DNA from: Flavobacterium fluviale | GTDB lineage: Bacteria > Bacteroidota > Bacteroidia > Flavobacteriales > Flavobacteriaceae | DNA length: 64,000 bases | Direction of reading: 5' to 3' | Assembly (NCBI RefSeq): GCF_003312915.1 | Contig: NZ_CP030261.1 | Location: 4,092,001-4,156,000, forward strand | Shown here: one piece after another, positions 18,330 through 28,900 of the stretch | Layout of the letters: each line of letters begins with the position of its first letter | Position numbering within the stretch: the first letter of the stretch is position 1 | Position numbers and translations under genes: made by a program | Notes under the pieces: model-generated | Told to the model about the DNA's origin: nothing | Database searches by the model: none | What the model saw: only the letters and a program-made list of their open reading frames with translations

Positions 18330-19493
18330 CTATTTTTTCTTCTTATTAAAAGCTGCATAAAACAGCGACAATACTATCCAAACCGATACGATTACAATAA
18401 AATAGATTCCGATAATGTTTGGATGCAGATAATTCGGTTCGTAAAAAAGCTTATTTAAAGTGGCAAATTTTTCTGTCAAAGCTTTTCTTTCAAAATTATT
18501 TCTAATTCCGTTCAACGGTTCATTCTGGTTATCTCTATAACGAAACACATCTTGAGTCAGTTGTTTTGGAACTAGATTCGTTTCTACATTGTATTTTCTT
18601 AAAAGTGTATCCAATTTTTTAAACTCATATGTCAAAGAATCTTTCTTGGATTTGTAGAGTAATTTATAACGGTCTACAGCAGATTGATATTGCTGTTTAT
18701 AGACAGAATCACCTTTTACTGGATTAAATAAAGATTTGTTTTGTAAAAAGATGCAGATTTCTTCATCATGATCAGGATGTACCGGAAGTCCTTTAAAAAT
18801 AATCTCTGTACTATCATTCATAACCTTTTTTGAAATAATTCTTTTATAGAACACTTCTTTATCTAGACCAATAATATCCAAAATACTGTCTGCTTTATTT
18901 GTGGTTTTATCAAAAGTACTTGTAAGCGCTTTTATGGTATCAATACTATAATAATTAGTTTCAGTTATCGGGTATTCGCCAGCACTAATAGTATCTTCCT
19001 GCTTTATTACAGGATAGGGTTTGGGATATAAAATATTCTCATAATTAAACAGTTTCTCTGAGCTGTATGACGTGTAACCATATAAAAACGGATTCAGGAC
19101 ATTGAGCAACTTTTTGTCTTTATTAAAATTATTTTCAGATAATTCTGTTTTTAGTTTAGCATTCATTCCGAAGCTATAGCTAATGAAAAACGAAAAAGTT
19201 AAAAACGAAACGATTAATAAACAGCCAGCTATTTTAAGTAAACCCACTCCTTTGTAATTCTCCCTGGAATGATTTCTAAGTAGAAAAATTAGAAAGAAAA
19301 GCAAAAACAAACCGCTTACGAAAAAATGCGATATAGAAACATCATCGTAAAACTTAAAACGATAAAACTCAGTATAAATATTAATTTTCCCTATTCCTTT
19401 AAAAGTAAAATAACCATATAAAAAATAAGCTAAATGAATTAAGGCCAAGACAATTACTGATTTTACGAAATAACGTTTTAGATTTTTGTTCAT
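18330..19493 (-). CDS. unknown membrane protein
   Basis: 387 residues. Three hydrophobic segments in the first ~110 residues, a soluble loop of about 250 residues presumably outside the cytoplasm, and a last membrane segment (about 360-380, GIYFIVIVSVWIVLSLFYAAF) before a Lys tail. Such a layout suggests a sensor or scaffold, but no domain is recognised. Single gene. Confidence 0.65.
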   Translation of the reverse strand: MNKNLKRYFVKSVIVLALIHLAYFLYGYFTFKGIGKINIYTEFYRFKFYDDVSISHFFVSGLFLLFFLIFLLRNHSRENYKGVGLLKIAGCLLIVSFLTFSFFISYSFGMNAKLKTELSENNFNKDKKLLNVLNPFLYGYTSYSSEKLFNYENILYPKPYPVIKQEDTISAGEYPITETNYYSIDTIKALTSTFDKTTNKADSILDIIGLDKEVFYKRIISKKVMNDSTEIIFKGLPVHPDHDEEICIFLQNKSLFNPVKGDSVYKQQYQSAVDRYKLLYKSKKDSLTYEFKKLDTLLRKYNVETNLVPKQLTQDVFRYRDNQNEPLNGIRNNFERKALTEKFATLNKLFYEPNYLHPNIIGIYFIVIVSVWIVLSLFYAAFNKKKK

Positions 19494-19732
19494 AGAATTT
19501 AAGTATTTACTCTCAAATATAAGTTATTTATCAAAAGTAACAATGGCTTATTATTGAAGGTTTCAGGCATTTTCTTACTATTATAGAAAATAAAAGAGAA
19601 ACATAAATACCATATTTAACTGATAACCAAACACTTCAATTTAACATTTTGATCTGAAAAACAAAAATGAACGATTATTTTTACTAACTTTAATGTTAAA
19701 TATTACCTAATCAAAATCTAAACACTAATCTG

Positions 19733-20647
19733 ATGAAAAAATTATTTGTTTTTTTGGTAATGACGCTCTTATGGATTCCGCTAAAAGCTCAAACTATTGC
19801 AGAAAATAATTCGAGTGAAAGTGTAACAACTTTTAAAACTGAGAATGAAGATTTTCAGGACAGTTATTCAGACGATCTTCCGTGGCATGCGAGAAGATTT
19901 AAGGTAACGGCGGGTGCTTTTTTTCCTGTAAATAATACGGAAGTTGAAGTAGGAAGTAATAATGGAAACTTTGGCAATTTAATTGATTTTGAGAAAGATC
20001 TCGGATTTAATAAAAGTTCTGTTTCTTTTATGGGAACGTTTGAATGGCGAATCTCAAGAAGATCAAGACTTGGAGCAGAATATTACTATTTGAGTAGAAG
20101 TGCCACGAAGACACTTCAGAGGGAAATTGAATTTGGTGACCACATTTATCCGGTAGATGCTACTGTTTCTGCTTTTATGGATAATCATATTGCTAGAATT
20201 ACCTATAGCTATGCTTTTATATCAAAACCAAAATACGAAATTGGAGCTCTTATTGGAGCGCACGTTTTGTTTGGAGATGTAGGTATGAGATTAGAGGGAG
20301 CAACAATAGACGCAGAATATAAAGATAATTTTGACTTTACTGCTCCGCTTCCTGATATTGGAATTTGGGGCGAATTTGTATTGGGGAGAAAAGTTGGACT
20401 TTATGCTAATATCAATTATTTTGCTATTAAAATTAATGACTTTGACGGGCGTTTGTTAAGTTACAATTTATCTGTTTTATATAATGTTTATCAAAATTTC
20501 AGTTTAACGGCTGGATATACTGGTCTTAATATCAGAGTAGATGTTGAAAAAGAAAGGTTAAATGGATTTTTTAAATGGGGATATAATGGTCCGACTATAA
20601 CCGCAACTTATAGCTTTGGAAATCATGTTAAGCTTTATAAACATTAA
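19733..20647 (+). CDS. outer-membrane beta-barrel protein
   Basis: 304 residues. Signal peptide MKKLFVFLVMTLLWIPLKAQ, then from about residue 55 a series of alternating amphipathic strands (RFKVTAGAFFP, RRSRLGAEYYYLSRSA, KVGLYANINYFAIKI, NFSLTAGYTGLNIRV) ending in the strand TITATYSFGNHVKLYKH. The pattern is that of an OmpA/OprF-type small barrel. Cargo or role unknown. Confidence 0.75.
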   Translation: MKKLFVFLVMTLLWIPLKAQTIAENNSSESVTTFKTENEDFQDSYSDDLPWHARRFKVTAGAFFPVNNTEVEVGSNNGNFGNLIDFEKDLGFNKSSVSFMGTFEWRISRRSRLGAEYYYLSRSATKTLQREIEFGDHIYPVDATVSAFMDNHIARITYSYAFISKPKYEIGALIGAHVLFGDVGMRLEGATIDAEYKDNFDFTAPLPDIGIWGEFVLGRKVGLYANINYFAIKINDFDGRLLSYNLSVLYNVYQNFSLTAGYTGLNIRVDVEKERLNGFFKWGYNGPTITATYSFGNHVKLYKH

Positions 20648-20649
20648 TT

Positions 20650-20876
20650 TTGAAGGTACTAAGGTTCTGAGGGTGCTAAGGTTCTAAGTTTTTTTTAACC
20701 GCAAAGGCGCTAATATTTACGCAAAGTTCGCAAAGTTTTTTTCTCAAAGCTTTGCGAACTTTTTCCGTTTTTTCAAAACCTCGCTTGTTAAAAAACTTAG
20801 CGTGCTTTGCGGTAAAATTATACTCAAAGCGAAGAAAACCTGAAACCTGAAACCTGAAACTTGAAACCTGAAACAA
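20650..20876. repeat. composite intergenic palindromic element
   Basis: Three word families stand in a row: TAAGGTTCTGAG/TAAGGTTCTAAG (20655-20690); a nested palindrome with inner arms AAAGTTCGCAAAG (20723-20735) and CTTTGCGAACTTT (20750-20762) and outer arms AACCGCAAAGGCGCTAA (from 20697) and TTAGCGTGCTTTGCGGT (from 20799); and GAAACCTGAAAC tandem words (20836-20873). A 66-codon reading frame across it is an artefact of the repeats. Confidence 0.85.
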
Positions 20877-20881
20877 AAAAA

Positions 20882-20913
20882 CAAACCCGATAACTCTCCA
20901 GCTATCGGGTTTG
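20882..20913 (-). terminator. terminator of the polysaccharide-utilisation operon
   Basis: CAAACCCGATA and TATCGGGTTTG form an 11-bp stem around a 10-nt loop. Read on the minus strand it is followed by TTTTTTTG. It lies ~55 bp after the GH97 stop codon and fits the end of the minus-strand operon. Confidence 0.8.
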
Positions 20914-20969
20914 CATTACTAAACTTAAACTTAATTAACTCAAAATAAACTCAACTAATTTATTTCCAT

Positions 20970-22988
20970 TTATTTCTCTATTGGAGTAAATTTTACTGCT
21001 GTTCCTCCTCCAGCTGCTAATTTGATATTTAAAACAGTTTTGCTGTTGACTTTTTGTTTAGAGATTGAAACTGGATACGGATTGGTTTTGTAATTTGCCC
21101 CAGTTCCGTCTGCGTAAATTTCGGCTTCGTATTCTTTGTCTTTATCCAAAAATGAAAGTCCGACTTTTAAATCACGTGCATTTCTATTCGTGATTGAACC
21201 TAAGTACCAGTTTTTCTCCTCCCAGTCTTTACGGGCAATTGTCGTGTATTCACCAATTTTAGAATCTAAAACTTTAGTATCAGACCAAGTGCAAGGAACG
21301 TCTTTTACAAATTGAAATTCTGGTTTGCCTTCATAATTTTCAGGAAGATCTGAAGCCATTTGCAACGGACTGAAAATAATGACATACAATGCCAATTGGT
21401 TGGCTAAAGTAGTCTGAACTTTTGCCCCAGAAGGCGTTTTATAATCAAAATTGAAATTCCCCGGCGTGTAATCAAAAGGTCCAGAAAGCATTCTGGTAAA
21501 AGGAAGCGTGGTTAAATGCTCTGGCGTATTTCCTCCATCTACAGACCATGCATTATACTCTTGTCCACGTCCGCCTTCCTGCGACATAAAATTGGGATAA
21601 GTACGCTGTAATCCTGTTCCTTTCATTGGTTCGTGGTTATCGATCATGATATGATATTTGGCCGCAGTCTCAATTACTTTTCTGTAATGACGTGCTCCGT
21701 ACTGGCTGTCGTGCCATTCTTTTTTATCCAAGAATTTGTTTACGTAACCCGTTTTAACCGAATTCACGCCCATTTTTTGATACAATTTGAATGCTTCTTC
21801 CAGTTGATTTTCATAGTTTTTGGTTGCTCCTGCAGTTTCGTGATGTCCTATTAAACGAACATTTTTCATTGCGGCATATTTTGTAATTTCTTCCAAATTA
21901 AAATCTGGATAGGCTTTTACAAAACTAAATGCAGAACCATCGGCTGTCCAATCGCCGTCCCAGCCTTCATTCCAGCCTTCAACCAAAACGCCATCGAAAC
22001 CATTTTTTGCAGCAAAATCAATGTACTCTTTTGTGTTTTTTGTTGTTGCTCCATGTTTTGGTCCCTTTCCCCAAGTAAATTTTTCTAAGTGCATTCCCCA
22101 CCAGATTCCAATATATTTTGAAGGTGTGATCCAAGATAAATCTTCAATTTTAGATGGTTCATTTAAATTCAGCATAATGGTCGAAGTGGCTACTTCTCCC
22201 GGATTCTTACCTACAACAATGGTTCTCCACGGTGTTTTAAAAGGCGTTTCTGCATATACTTTTACACCATCTGCCCACGGCACCAAATCACTTTTGTATT
22301 GTTTGTCTGTAGTTTTTAGAAGCGTCATTGAAGCAAAATCCGTAAGATTGGCTTCGTGAATGGCTACATACATTTTATCTTTGGTTTCAAAAGTTGCCGG
22401 CGTATTAATGGTATCTGTTTTACTCATCAACGTTTTGCGGTACTCGCTTTCGTAATAACTATTTTCTCGATGAACTGGAATCCACCACACCTCATTATTG
22501 TCTTTAAAAGTAAACTGTGTTATTTCATTAGAAATTTTGACTTTTCCTAAATGAGGCTGTTTTGGAAACTCATAGCGAAATCCTACTCCATCATCAAAAA
22601 CCCTAAAAATAATATCCACCAAACGCTCCTCGCCTTTTGCTTCTTTTAAGTGTACAATTAATTCGTTATGATGATCTCTTACTTTTTTGAATTCTCCCCA
22701 AGGCTGTTCCCAAGTTTCGTCAGCCGATTTTTCTTCTGTTGAAACGACTTCAAAACCTTCCGTCATTTTAGGAAGACCTTGAAATTCGAAACCAAGAAGA
22801 GAAGGTTCAATAACCGATTTTCCGTGAGAAGAAAAACTGTATTGCGGCTGTCCCGCAGCTGTTAATTCAAAAGTTAATTCGGAGATTTTTTCAGGAGAAC
22901 TGATTTTATACGTTTTTTTAGTACTGCAGGCAAAAATCAGCATTGATGCGAGCGCCATTAAACAGTATCTATATTTTTTGTTTTTCAT
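20970..22988 (-). CDS. glycoside hydrolase family 97 lipoprotein (SusB-like)
   Basis: 672 residues. Lipoprotein signal with lipobox IFAC (Cys21), an N-terminal beta-sandwich, then the family 97 barrel: GVLVEGWNEGWDG (~334-345), GHHETAG (Glu384), VNSVKTGYV (~409-416), DNHEPMKGTG (Glu453) and SQEGGRGQEYNAW (Glu471/Glu477). Family 97 enzymes hydrolyse alpha-glucosides or alpha-galactosides. Gly stands in the VKTGY motif where retaining members have an Asp nucleophile, which together with the conserved glutamates points to the inverting SusB-type alpha-glucosidase group. The mechanism call is from family knowledge and not certain. Last gene of the operon. Confidence 0.9.
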   Translation of the reverse strand: MKNKKYRYCLMALASMLIFACSTKKTYKISSPEKISELTFELTAAGQPQYSFSSHGKSVIEPSLLGFEFQGLPKMTEGFEVVSTEEKSADETWEQPWGEFKKVRDHHNELIVHLKEAKGEERLVDIIFRVFDDGVGFRYEFPKQPHLGKVKISNEITQFTFKDNNEVWWIPVHRENSYYESEYRKTLMSKTDTINTPATFETKDKMYVAIHEANLTDFASMTLLKTTDKQYKSDLVPWADGVKVYAETPFKTPWRTIVVGKNPGEVATSTIMLNLNEPSKIEDLSWITPSKYIGIWWGMHLEKFTWGKGPKHGATTKNTKEYIDFAAKNGFDGVLVEGWNEGWDGDWTADGSAFSFVKAYPDFNLEEITKYAAMKNVRLIGHHETAGATKNYENQLEEAFKLYQKMGVNSVKTGYVNKFLDKKEWHDSQYGARHYRKVIETAAKYHIMIDNHEPMKGTGLQRTYPNFMSQEGGRGQEYNAWSVDGGNTPEHLTTLPFTRMLSGPFDYTPGNFNFDYKTPSGAKVQTTLANQLALYVIIFSPLQMASDLPENYEGKPEFQFVKDVPCTWSDTKVLDSKIGEYTTIARKDWEEKNWYLGSITNRNARDLKVGLSFLDKDKEYEAEIYADGTGANYKTNPYPVSISKQKVNSKTVLNIKLAAGGGTAVKFTPIEK

Positions 22989-23012
22989 TATTTAATTGTA
23001 TTAATTACAGCT

Positions 23013-24257
23013 CTATTTAATTTCGCTCATTATTTGTTTTGCTTTTGCTGACTGCATGGAAACAAAATAATTAAACGCTTGGTCGAGTTTTTTCTGGGCT
23101 TCAACATTTCCTTTTTTCTGCACGCGTAAATCATACAATCTGCTGATTTCTGGAAAAACATTTTCTGTATTTTTTACTCCCGAAAAAGTTTTGATCTTTT
23201 CAATAAAAGAATAACCAAATTCAACTGTAGGTTCAAACATTGTTCCTTCTCCGAAATCATTCCAAGTAATCAGCTGCAAATAATCAACAACAGCATTCTG
23301 AGCTATAGCCAACGTTGCGTCCAGCGTCGCTCCGTTATTGTGCTCTATTGTCCAGCCAATTGCTGCACCGCCCCCGCCTTCTGCATAAAAATCTTTAAAG
23401 CCTGGATAAGCACTTCCCATAGCAACGCCCAATTTTGGTTTGGTATTCGTGTAGAAATTAGTTAGAAAACTGTTGTCCTTGTATACCCATGCATACTCGC
23501 CAGAGGCATTTTCACCCGCTTTTACAGAATGATCCCAAAGTGTCAAAAAAGTTGGTTTTGTGGTTAAAGTATTAAATACATTAGTCCATTCAGCAGGAGT
23601 CTGCAGGACAATTGGTCCAAAATTCATCAACAGAGGTTTGCCATTAATTTTGATATAATTAGCATCAGTAAAATAATTATTTTGCACATAAGCTAAATCT
23701 GTTTTTGCAGCGCTGGTTACCGAGATTGCTTTGCCGGCATTGACAACGTTGGTTAAAAATCGATCTTCATAGACAATAGCATATTCTAAACCTACTTTTT
23801 CGAGCATGTCAATTAATTGTTCTGTATTCTCTTTGACCATTCTATAATCATTTACATCGTAGGTGCCGTACCAATCGATCAGGATTCCATCAATTCCTGA
23901 ATATTTCATCAGTAATAAATGATTTTCAATCACATTTTTATCGCCTGAGTGATAAGGCCCGATCAGCGGATAATAATACGATGCGATTTCTCTTCGTCCG
24001 TTTGCCCCTACGTTGTTCGGATTTTTGTTGGCCATTGTCCAATGATATCCCCATTTTTTATCGGAGGTGCTTTCGTTGGTCTCAAACCAGGGCATGTAAT
24101 GCATATAAATTTTGGTGCTGTTGGTTTTCTCTATCGCAACAGGTTTTACTACTTCTGATTCTATTGGTTTCTCTGGACTTTTGTCATCGCTGCTGCAGCC
24201 AGCAACCATCACAATGTTCATTAAACCAAAAACCAGCGATGTGATATATCTTTTCAT
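23013..24257 (-). CDS. GH71/GH99-like glycoside hydrolase lipoprotein
   Basis: 414 residues. Lipobox VAGC (Cys21) and a Ser/Pro/Glu linker precede a TIM-barrel-like domain starting IYMHYMPWFETN, with YYYPLIGPYHSGD, GIDGILIDWYGT and LITWNDFGEGTMFEP. This resembles proteins annotated as GH71/99-like, a clan acting on alpha-mannosidic or alpha-1,3-glucan links. It is the second predicted hydrolase of the locus and is probably surface-exposed. Substrate is inferred to be an alpha-linked glycan. Confidence 0.8.
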   Translation of the reverse strand: MKRYITSLVFGLMNIVMVAGCSSDDKSPEKPIESEVVKPVAIEKTNSTKIYMHYMPWFETNESTSDKKWGYHWTMANKNPNNVGANGRREIASYYYPLIGPYHSGDKNVIENHLLLMKYSGIDGILIDWYGTYDVNDYRMVKENTEQLIDMLEKVGLEYAIVYEDRFLTNVVNAGKAISVTSAAKTDLAYVQNNYFTDANYIKINGKPLLMNFGPIVLQTPAEWTNVFNTLTTKPTFLTLWDHSVKAGENASGEYAWVYKDNSFLTNFYTNTKPKLGVAMGSAYPGFKDFYAEGGGGAAIGWTIEHNNGATLDATLAIAQNAVVDYLQLITWNDFGEGTMFEPTVEFGYSFIEKIKTFSGVKNTENVFPEISRLYDLRVQKKGNVEAQKKLDQAFNYFVSMQSAKAKQIMSEIK

Positions 24258-24289
24258 ACTGATGTATTATTTATTATTTTATATTTTTT

Positions 24290-24371
24290 GCCACAGATTA
24301 AAAGATTAAAAGGATTTTTTTTTGTTTTGCATTTGTTAATTATAATCTGCGAGAATCTCTTAATCTGTGGC
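24290..24371. repeat. intergenic palindrome with ends GCCACAGATTAAAAG / CTTAATCTGTGGC
   Basis: GCCACAGATTAAAAGATT at the left is complementary to AATCTCTTAATCTGTGGC at the right (24354-24371). It sits inside the polysaccharide operon between the SusD and GH71/99-like genes, so if it folds in RNA it could attenuate transcription or end the upstream messages. A second, weaker pair (CCTTCCA / TGGAAG) follows at 24415-24441. Confidence 0.7.
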
Positions 24372-24457
24372 TAAAATAAAGCCCGTCAGATATTCATTCT
24401 TAAAAACATATCAGCCTTCCACGACTAACCAACATGGAAGACTGACAGTTTAGAAAC

Positions 24458-25969
24458 CTAATTCAAAGGATACCCAGGATTTTGTTTTAGGTTTTTATTG
24501 GTAGTTAAAACAGTACTCGGAATTGGAAAAATTGCTCTGTATTTTTCTGTAGCTCCTTTTTCCCACCAAGGAAGGAAAAATGTTCCAAAACGAATATTAT
24601 CTGTTCTTCTTCGTCCTTCAAAAGTAAATTCTTTAAGAAGCTCTTGATCTATAAAAGAAAGGTCTATTACTGCCGGCATTTCTTCTCCAGCTCTTGCAGT
24701 TACCTGCTGCAAAAATGGTCTTGCTAAATCTGGCGAGCCCAAACGCACGTAACATTCTGCCTGCATCATCAAGATTTCAGAATAACGGATTAATACAAAA
24801 TCATGATCGCGCTCCCATTGTTCTCCCGCTTTCATTTCGTATTTCGCTAAACGAACTCCTTCGTTTTCTTTGGCGTCGGTTAAACTTGTCAAGTTTTCTG
24901 TATAAGTCAACGGTTCTCCATTGTCCATCATAATTACAGAACCAGTGGCAAGATTAATTTGATCTCCTGCCAGCATACATTTTTTTCTTTTGTCTGTATC
25001 TTCAAAAGCTGAATATACTCCTGGCTGAGCGCACATTCCATTAGCGCTCCAAGGATAATTTCCTATTGGCGAAATCGCTAATTTTTGATTGTAATGTGCA
25101 GACATTGAATTCATGTAATTTCCAACAGTTCCCGCTTTTGAATCGTAAGGAATTGCAAAAATAATTTCGCTTGAAGTTTGATTTTCTGTAGCGAAATTGG
25201 CAAAGAAATCTGGTGTTAAACTGTAACCTGTTACTTTCTGACATGCATCTAAGCAATCCTGCCAGCGTGCCACACCAATAAATGCTTCTGAATTTAGATA
25301 CAATCTTGCTAAAATAGAATACGCCACATTTTTAGTCAATTTAGAGTACACCACATTTCCATTTAAAATCGGAATTGCATCTGTCAATTCTTTTTCAACA
25401 AAATCGTAAACTTCTTTTCTAGTTGAATTTGTTGGAAGATCTGTGTCCTCAAAATTGGTTACAATTGGAACATTTCCAAATAAATCCAAAAGATTGTAGT
25501 AATAATAAGCTCTAAGCGCTTTTAATTCTGCAAAAATGGGTTCTTTTGCTTTTTCAGTCAAAGATGATTTATTGATTTGATAAATGATTGCGTTGATCTT
25601 AGCAATTCCAGTGTAATTGTAACGCCAAGCCGAAAGAATCATTCTATTATCAGCTTTCCAAGTATGTTTTTGCGCATCTTGATATTGTCCGCCGTCGTAC
25701 CAGTTTGTTCCTCTTGTTGGAATTGTGGCTTCGTCTGAAACTACTTCATTCAAAAAGAAAACATATTCGCAAGTTGGAAAATTATTTGATATTGCATCAG
25801 AGAATCCTCTTAAAGAAGAATAAGCTCCACCAACCAGCGCATCAATTTCTTTAGTTGTATTTCCAAAATTTCCATCTTCTACCTGATCATATAACTGTTC
25901 GTCCAAATCAGTACATGATACCGTAAAAAGCATGCTTAAAAGTATCGCTGCTGTTATTTTGATTTTCAT
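24458..25969 (-). CDS. SusD/RagB-family outer-membrane glycan-binding lipoprotein
   Basis: 503 residues, lipobox TVSC (Cys19). The RagB/SusD fold is shown by the helical N-terminal part (DALVGGAYSSLRGF, AELKALRAYYYYNLLDLFGNVPIVT, the usual SusD signature) and the C-terminal LLKEFTFEGRRRTDNIRFGTFFLP with the final NPGYPLN. It caps the SusC transporter and binds oligosaccharides at the cell surface. Encoded 28 bp after susC. Confidence 0.95.
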   Translation of the reverse strand: MKIKITAAILLSMLFTVSCTDLDEQLYDQVEDGNFGNTTKEIDALVGGAYSSLRGFSDAISNNFPTCEYVFFLNEVVSDEATIPTRGTNWYDGGQYQDAQKHTWKADNRMILSAWRYNYTGIAKINAIIYQINKSSLTEKAKEPIFAELKALRAYYYYNLLDLFGNVPIVTNFEDTDLPTNSTRKEVYDFVEKELTDAIPILNGNVVYSKLTKNVAYSILARLYLNSEAFIGVARWQDCLDACQKVTGYSLTPDFFANFATENQTSSEIIFAIPYDSKAGTVGNYMNSMSAHYNQKLAISPIGNYPWSANGMCAQPGVYSAFEDTDKRKKCMLAGDQINLATGSVIMMDNGEPLTYTENLTSLTDAKENEGVRLAKYEMKAGEQWERDHDFVLIRYSEILMMQAECYVRLGSPDLARPFLQQVTARAGEEMPAVIDLSFIDQELLKEFTFEGRRRTDNIRFGTFFLPWWEKGATEKYRAIFPIPSTVLTTNKNLKQNPGYPLN

Positions 25970-25997
25970 TTTTAATATTTTATGGTTATCAATTCGC

Positions 25998-28900
25998 TTA
26001 ATTATTCAGCGTAAAATTTAGTCCAACAGAAATTGTAGTTGGTCGAGGATAATTATTGTACCTGTCAATTCCAGGAGCGGCTAATCCCGTTTGATCCATT
26101 ACTCCCGTTTGATTAATACCGTCTTGAGCATTTAGACCAATCTCTGGATCTACACCTTTGTAGCCTGTAATTACAAATAGGTTTTCTCCCATGACATAGA
26201 ATCTAACTTTAGATTTTTTATACTTCAATGGTAAAGTATAACCCAATGATAAGGTTTGAAGTCTAAAGAATGAGGCATCTTCAATCCAATAATCAGAGTA
26301 CTTTGGTGCCGATGTTATACCGCTGTTTAAAAAGTCATCAGGCACATTAAAAGCTGGCAACCTGTTTGGATCGTTTAACATCATATTGGTTGCATTTAAT
26401 GCTTTTTGCCCAAACATTCCGTAGCCTGAAATTCCAAGATCAAAATTTTCATAAGTAAAATTCATTCCGATACCTAAAGTTAAATCTGGCTGGATATTTC
26501 CTAAATCTCTTTTGTCTGCATCAACCAATGCACTTTCTGCCACAACTTCATTCGCAGCGTTGTAATATTGAATTTTTCCATCAGCATCTAAACCAGCATT
26601 TTTAAATCCCCAGAAAGTTCCAACTGGATATCCTTCGGCAATAATTTGAGAATATTGTCCAGACATTCCTGCTAAACCGTGCAGAGATCCGCTGTAGATA
26701 ACATCTGTTTTATACGTTGGGTTTGAAAGTTTTTCGATTTTTTGAACATTATGACCAAGTGTCAAATTCGCATTCCAATTGAACTTATCTACTTTTACAA
26801 TATCTGCATTCAAAGTAAGTTCAACTCCTTTGTTTGACATTTCACCAACGTTAGCCAGCATAGTTCCTACTAAATAAGGAGGCTGAGGCACTTCGTAAGT
26901 GTATAATAAATCTTTTGTTGTTTTAGAATACCATTCGAATGATCCTGTAATTCTATTGAAAAGACCGAAATCAAAACCAACGTTTATCTGCTCTGTTGAT
27001 TCCCATTTCAAATCAGGATTCGGATTTTGTTTTGGGGAGTAAGCCAAACTCCAAGTTTTAGTAATTGGATCGTAGTAACTGTCATTTCCAACTCCCAAAA
27101 TAGAAAGCGATTTGTATTCGCCAATTCCATCTTGATTTCCTGTAACTCCGTAACCAACCCTAACTTTTAAATTGTCTAACCATCCTTTTGAAGATTCCAT
27201 AAATGCCTCGTTAGAAATTCTCCAGGCTGCAGATGCAGAAGGAAAAGTTCCCCATTTATTATTTTCTCCAAAACGGCTTGATCCGTCACGTCTTACAGTG
27301 GCAGTCAATAAATATTTACCGTCGTAACCGTAGTTGGCGCGGGCATAAAACGAAACTAAATTTGATTTCCCTTTGTATGAATAAACATCACCCAAACGAT
27401 AATTGTAACCAGCCCCTAAATTGTTATAACTGAAAGCATCTGTTACAAAACCGCCTCTTTGTGCTCCAAAACCTTCGTAAATATTTTGCAGGTAAGAATA
27501 TCCAGCCAAAGCACTTACGTTATGTTTGTCGAAGGTTTTATTGTAGTTGACATAAAGTTCTCCTTGTGCATTTGTATATTCGCCATAACTTCTCTGCGCA
27601 AAACCGCCTTCTGTCTGCCCTTCCATAACGGCATACGATGGTTTGTAGGAACCTCCTTTTACGGCATTATGTTCTAATGAAATATTAGCTGTAGCGGTAA
27701 AATCGTTTAAGAATTTGACATCTGTTTTAAAATAACCTAATAATCTGTGTCTCTCGTTATCAATTGTTCTGTTGGTTAAAATCTCAACTGGATTTTGATA
27801 AATATTTCCAGTTACTTCAGAAAACTCACCATCAGAATTGTAAACTGGAATTGTTGGATTTAAGTTGTAAGCTCTTTCAAAAATTCTATAATCGATAGGA
27901 TGCCATTTATCGATATTTGCAAATAAACCCATATCAAATTTTACATCGTTATTATCTCCTAGAAATTGGTAAGCTGTTACGTTTCCGCTGATTCTTTCCA
28001 AACCAGATCTTTTAATAAGACCTTCATTGTTTAGATAAGAAAGCGAAGTTCTAAAACCGCTGTCTGCTTTACCAGAATTAATACTTAAAGTATGTGACTG
28101 CGAAACTGCGGTCTGCTCAATTGCTTTCTGCCAATTTGTGTTTCCGCCATAATCTACAGCATCTGCTAATCCATTTTCACGCACATAACCTCTCCATTGA
28201 TTGGCTGATAAGAGATCTAAATTATTGGCAGCGTAACCAAAACTTGATAAGCCGCTGTAGGTTACAGAAACTCCTTTAGTTCCAGATTTAGTCGTAATTA
28301 TGATTACACCATTTGCACCTCTAGAACCATAAATAGCTGTTGCAGAAGCATCTTTAAGAACATCAACCGATTTAATGTCTGCCGGCTGTACGACATTAAT
28401 ATCCACACCTGCAATACCATCCACCACAATTAACGGACTGTTGCTTGCTGTTAAAGAAGTTCCCCCACGTAGTCGTATTGTAGAACCCGCGGAAGGATCT
28501 CCAGAAGGACGAATAATATTTAATCCTGCTACTTTTCCTTGTAAAACTTGTTCGGTTGATGAAATGGTTCCTTTTACTAAATCATCGGCTCCAACAGTTG
28601 AAATAGCTCCCGTTAAATCTGATTTTTTTACTTTACCATAACCTACAGAAACCACTTGTACTTCTGCCAATGTATAACCATCATTTTGCAGACGTACTTC
28701 AAGATTAGAAGTTGTTCCAGTAATCTGAACTCTTTGGGTTGTTGAACCGATAAAGGATACTTCAATTGCACTTCCTACGGCTACCTGAAGACTAAATTTA
28801 CCGTCAAAATCTGTTGTAGTTCCGTTTTTTGTTCCTACTTCAATGATAGAAGCTCCCGGCAGCACAGTACCAGTATTGTCATAAACGGTTCCAGATATTT

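Noticed and set aside
20676..20876. 66-codon reading frame on the minus strand
   Set aside because: It lies entirely in the palindromic word repeats (its peptide repeats FQVSSFRFQVSGF), so it is a by-product of the GAAACCTGAAAC repeats.
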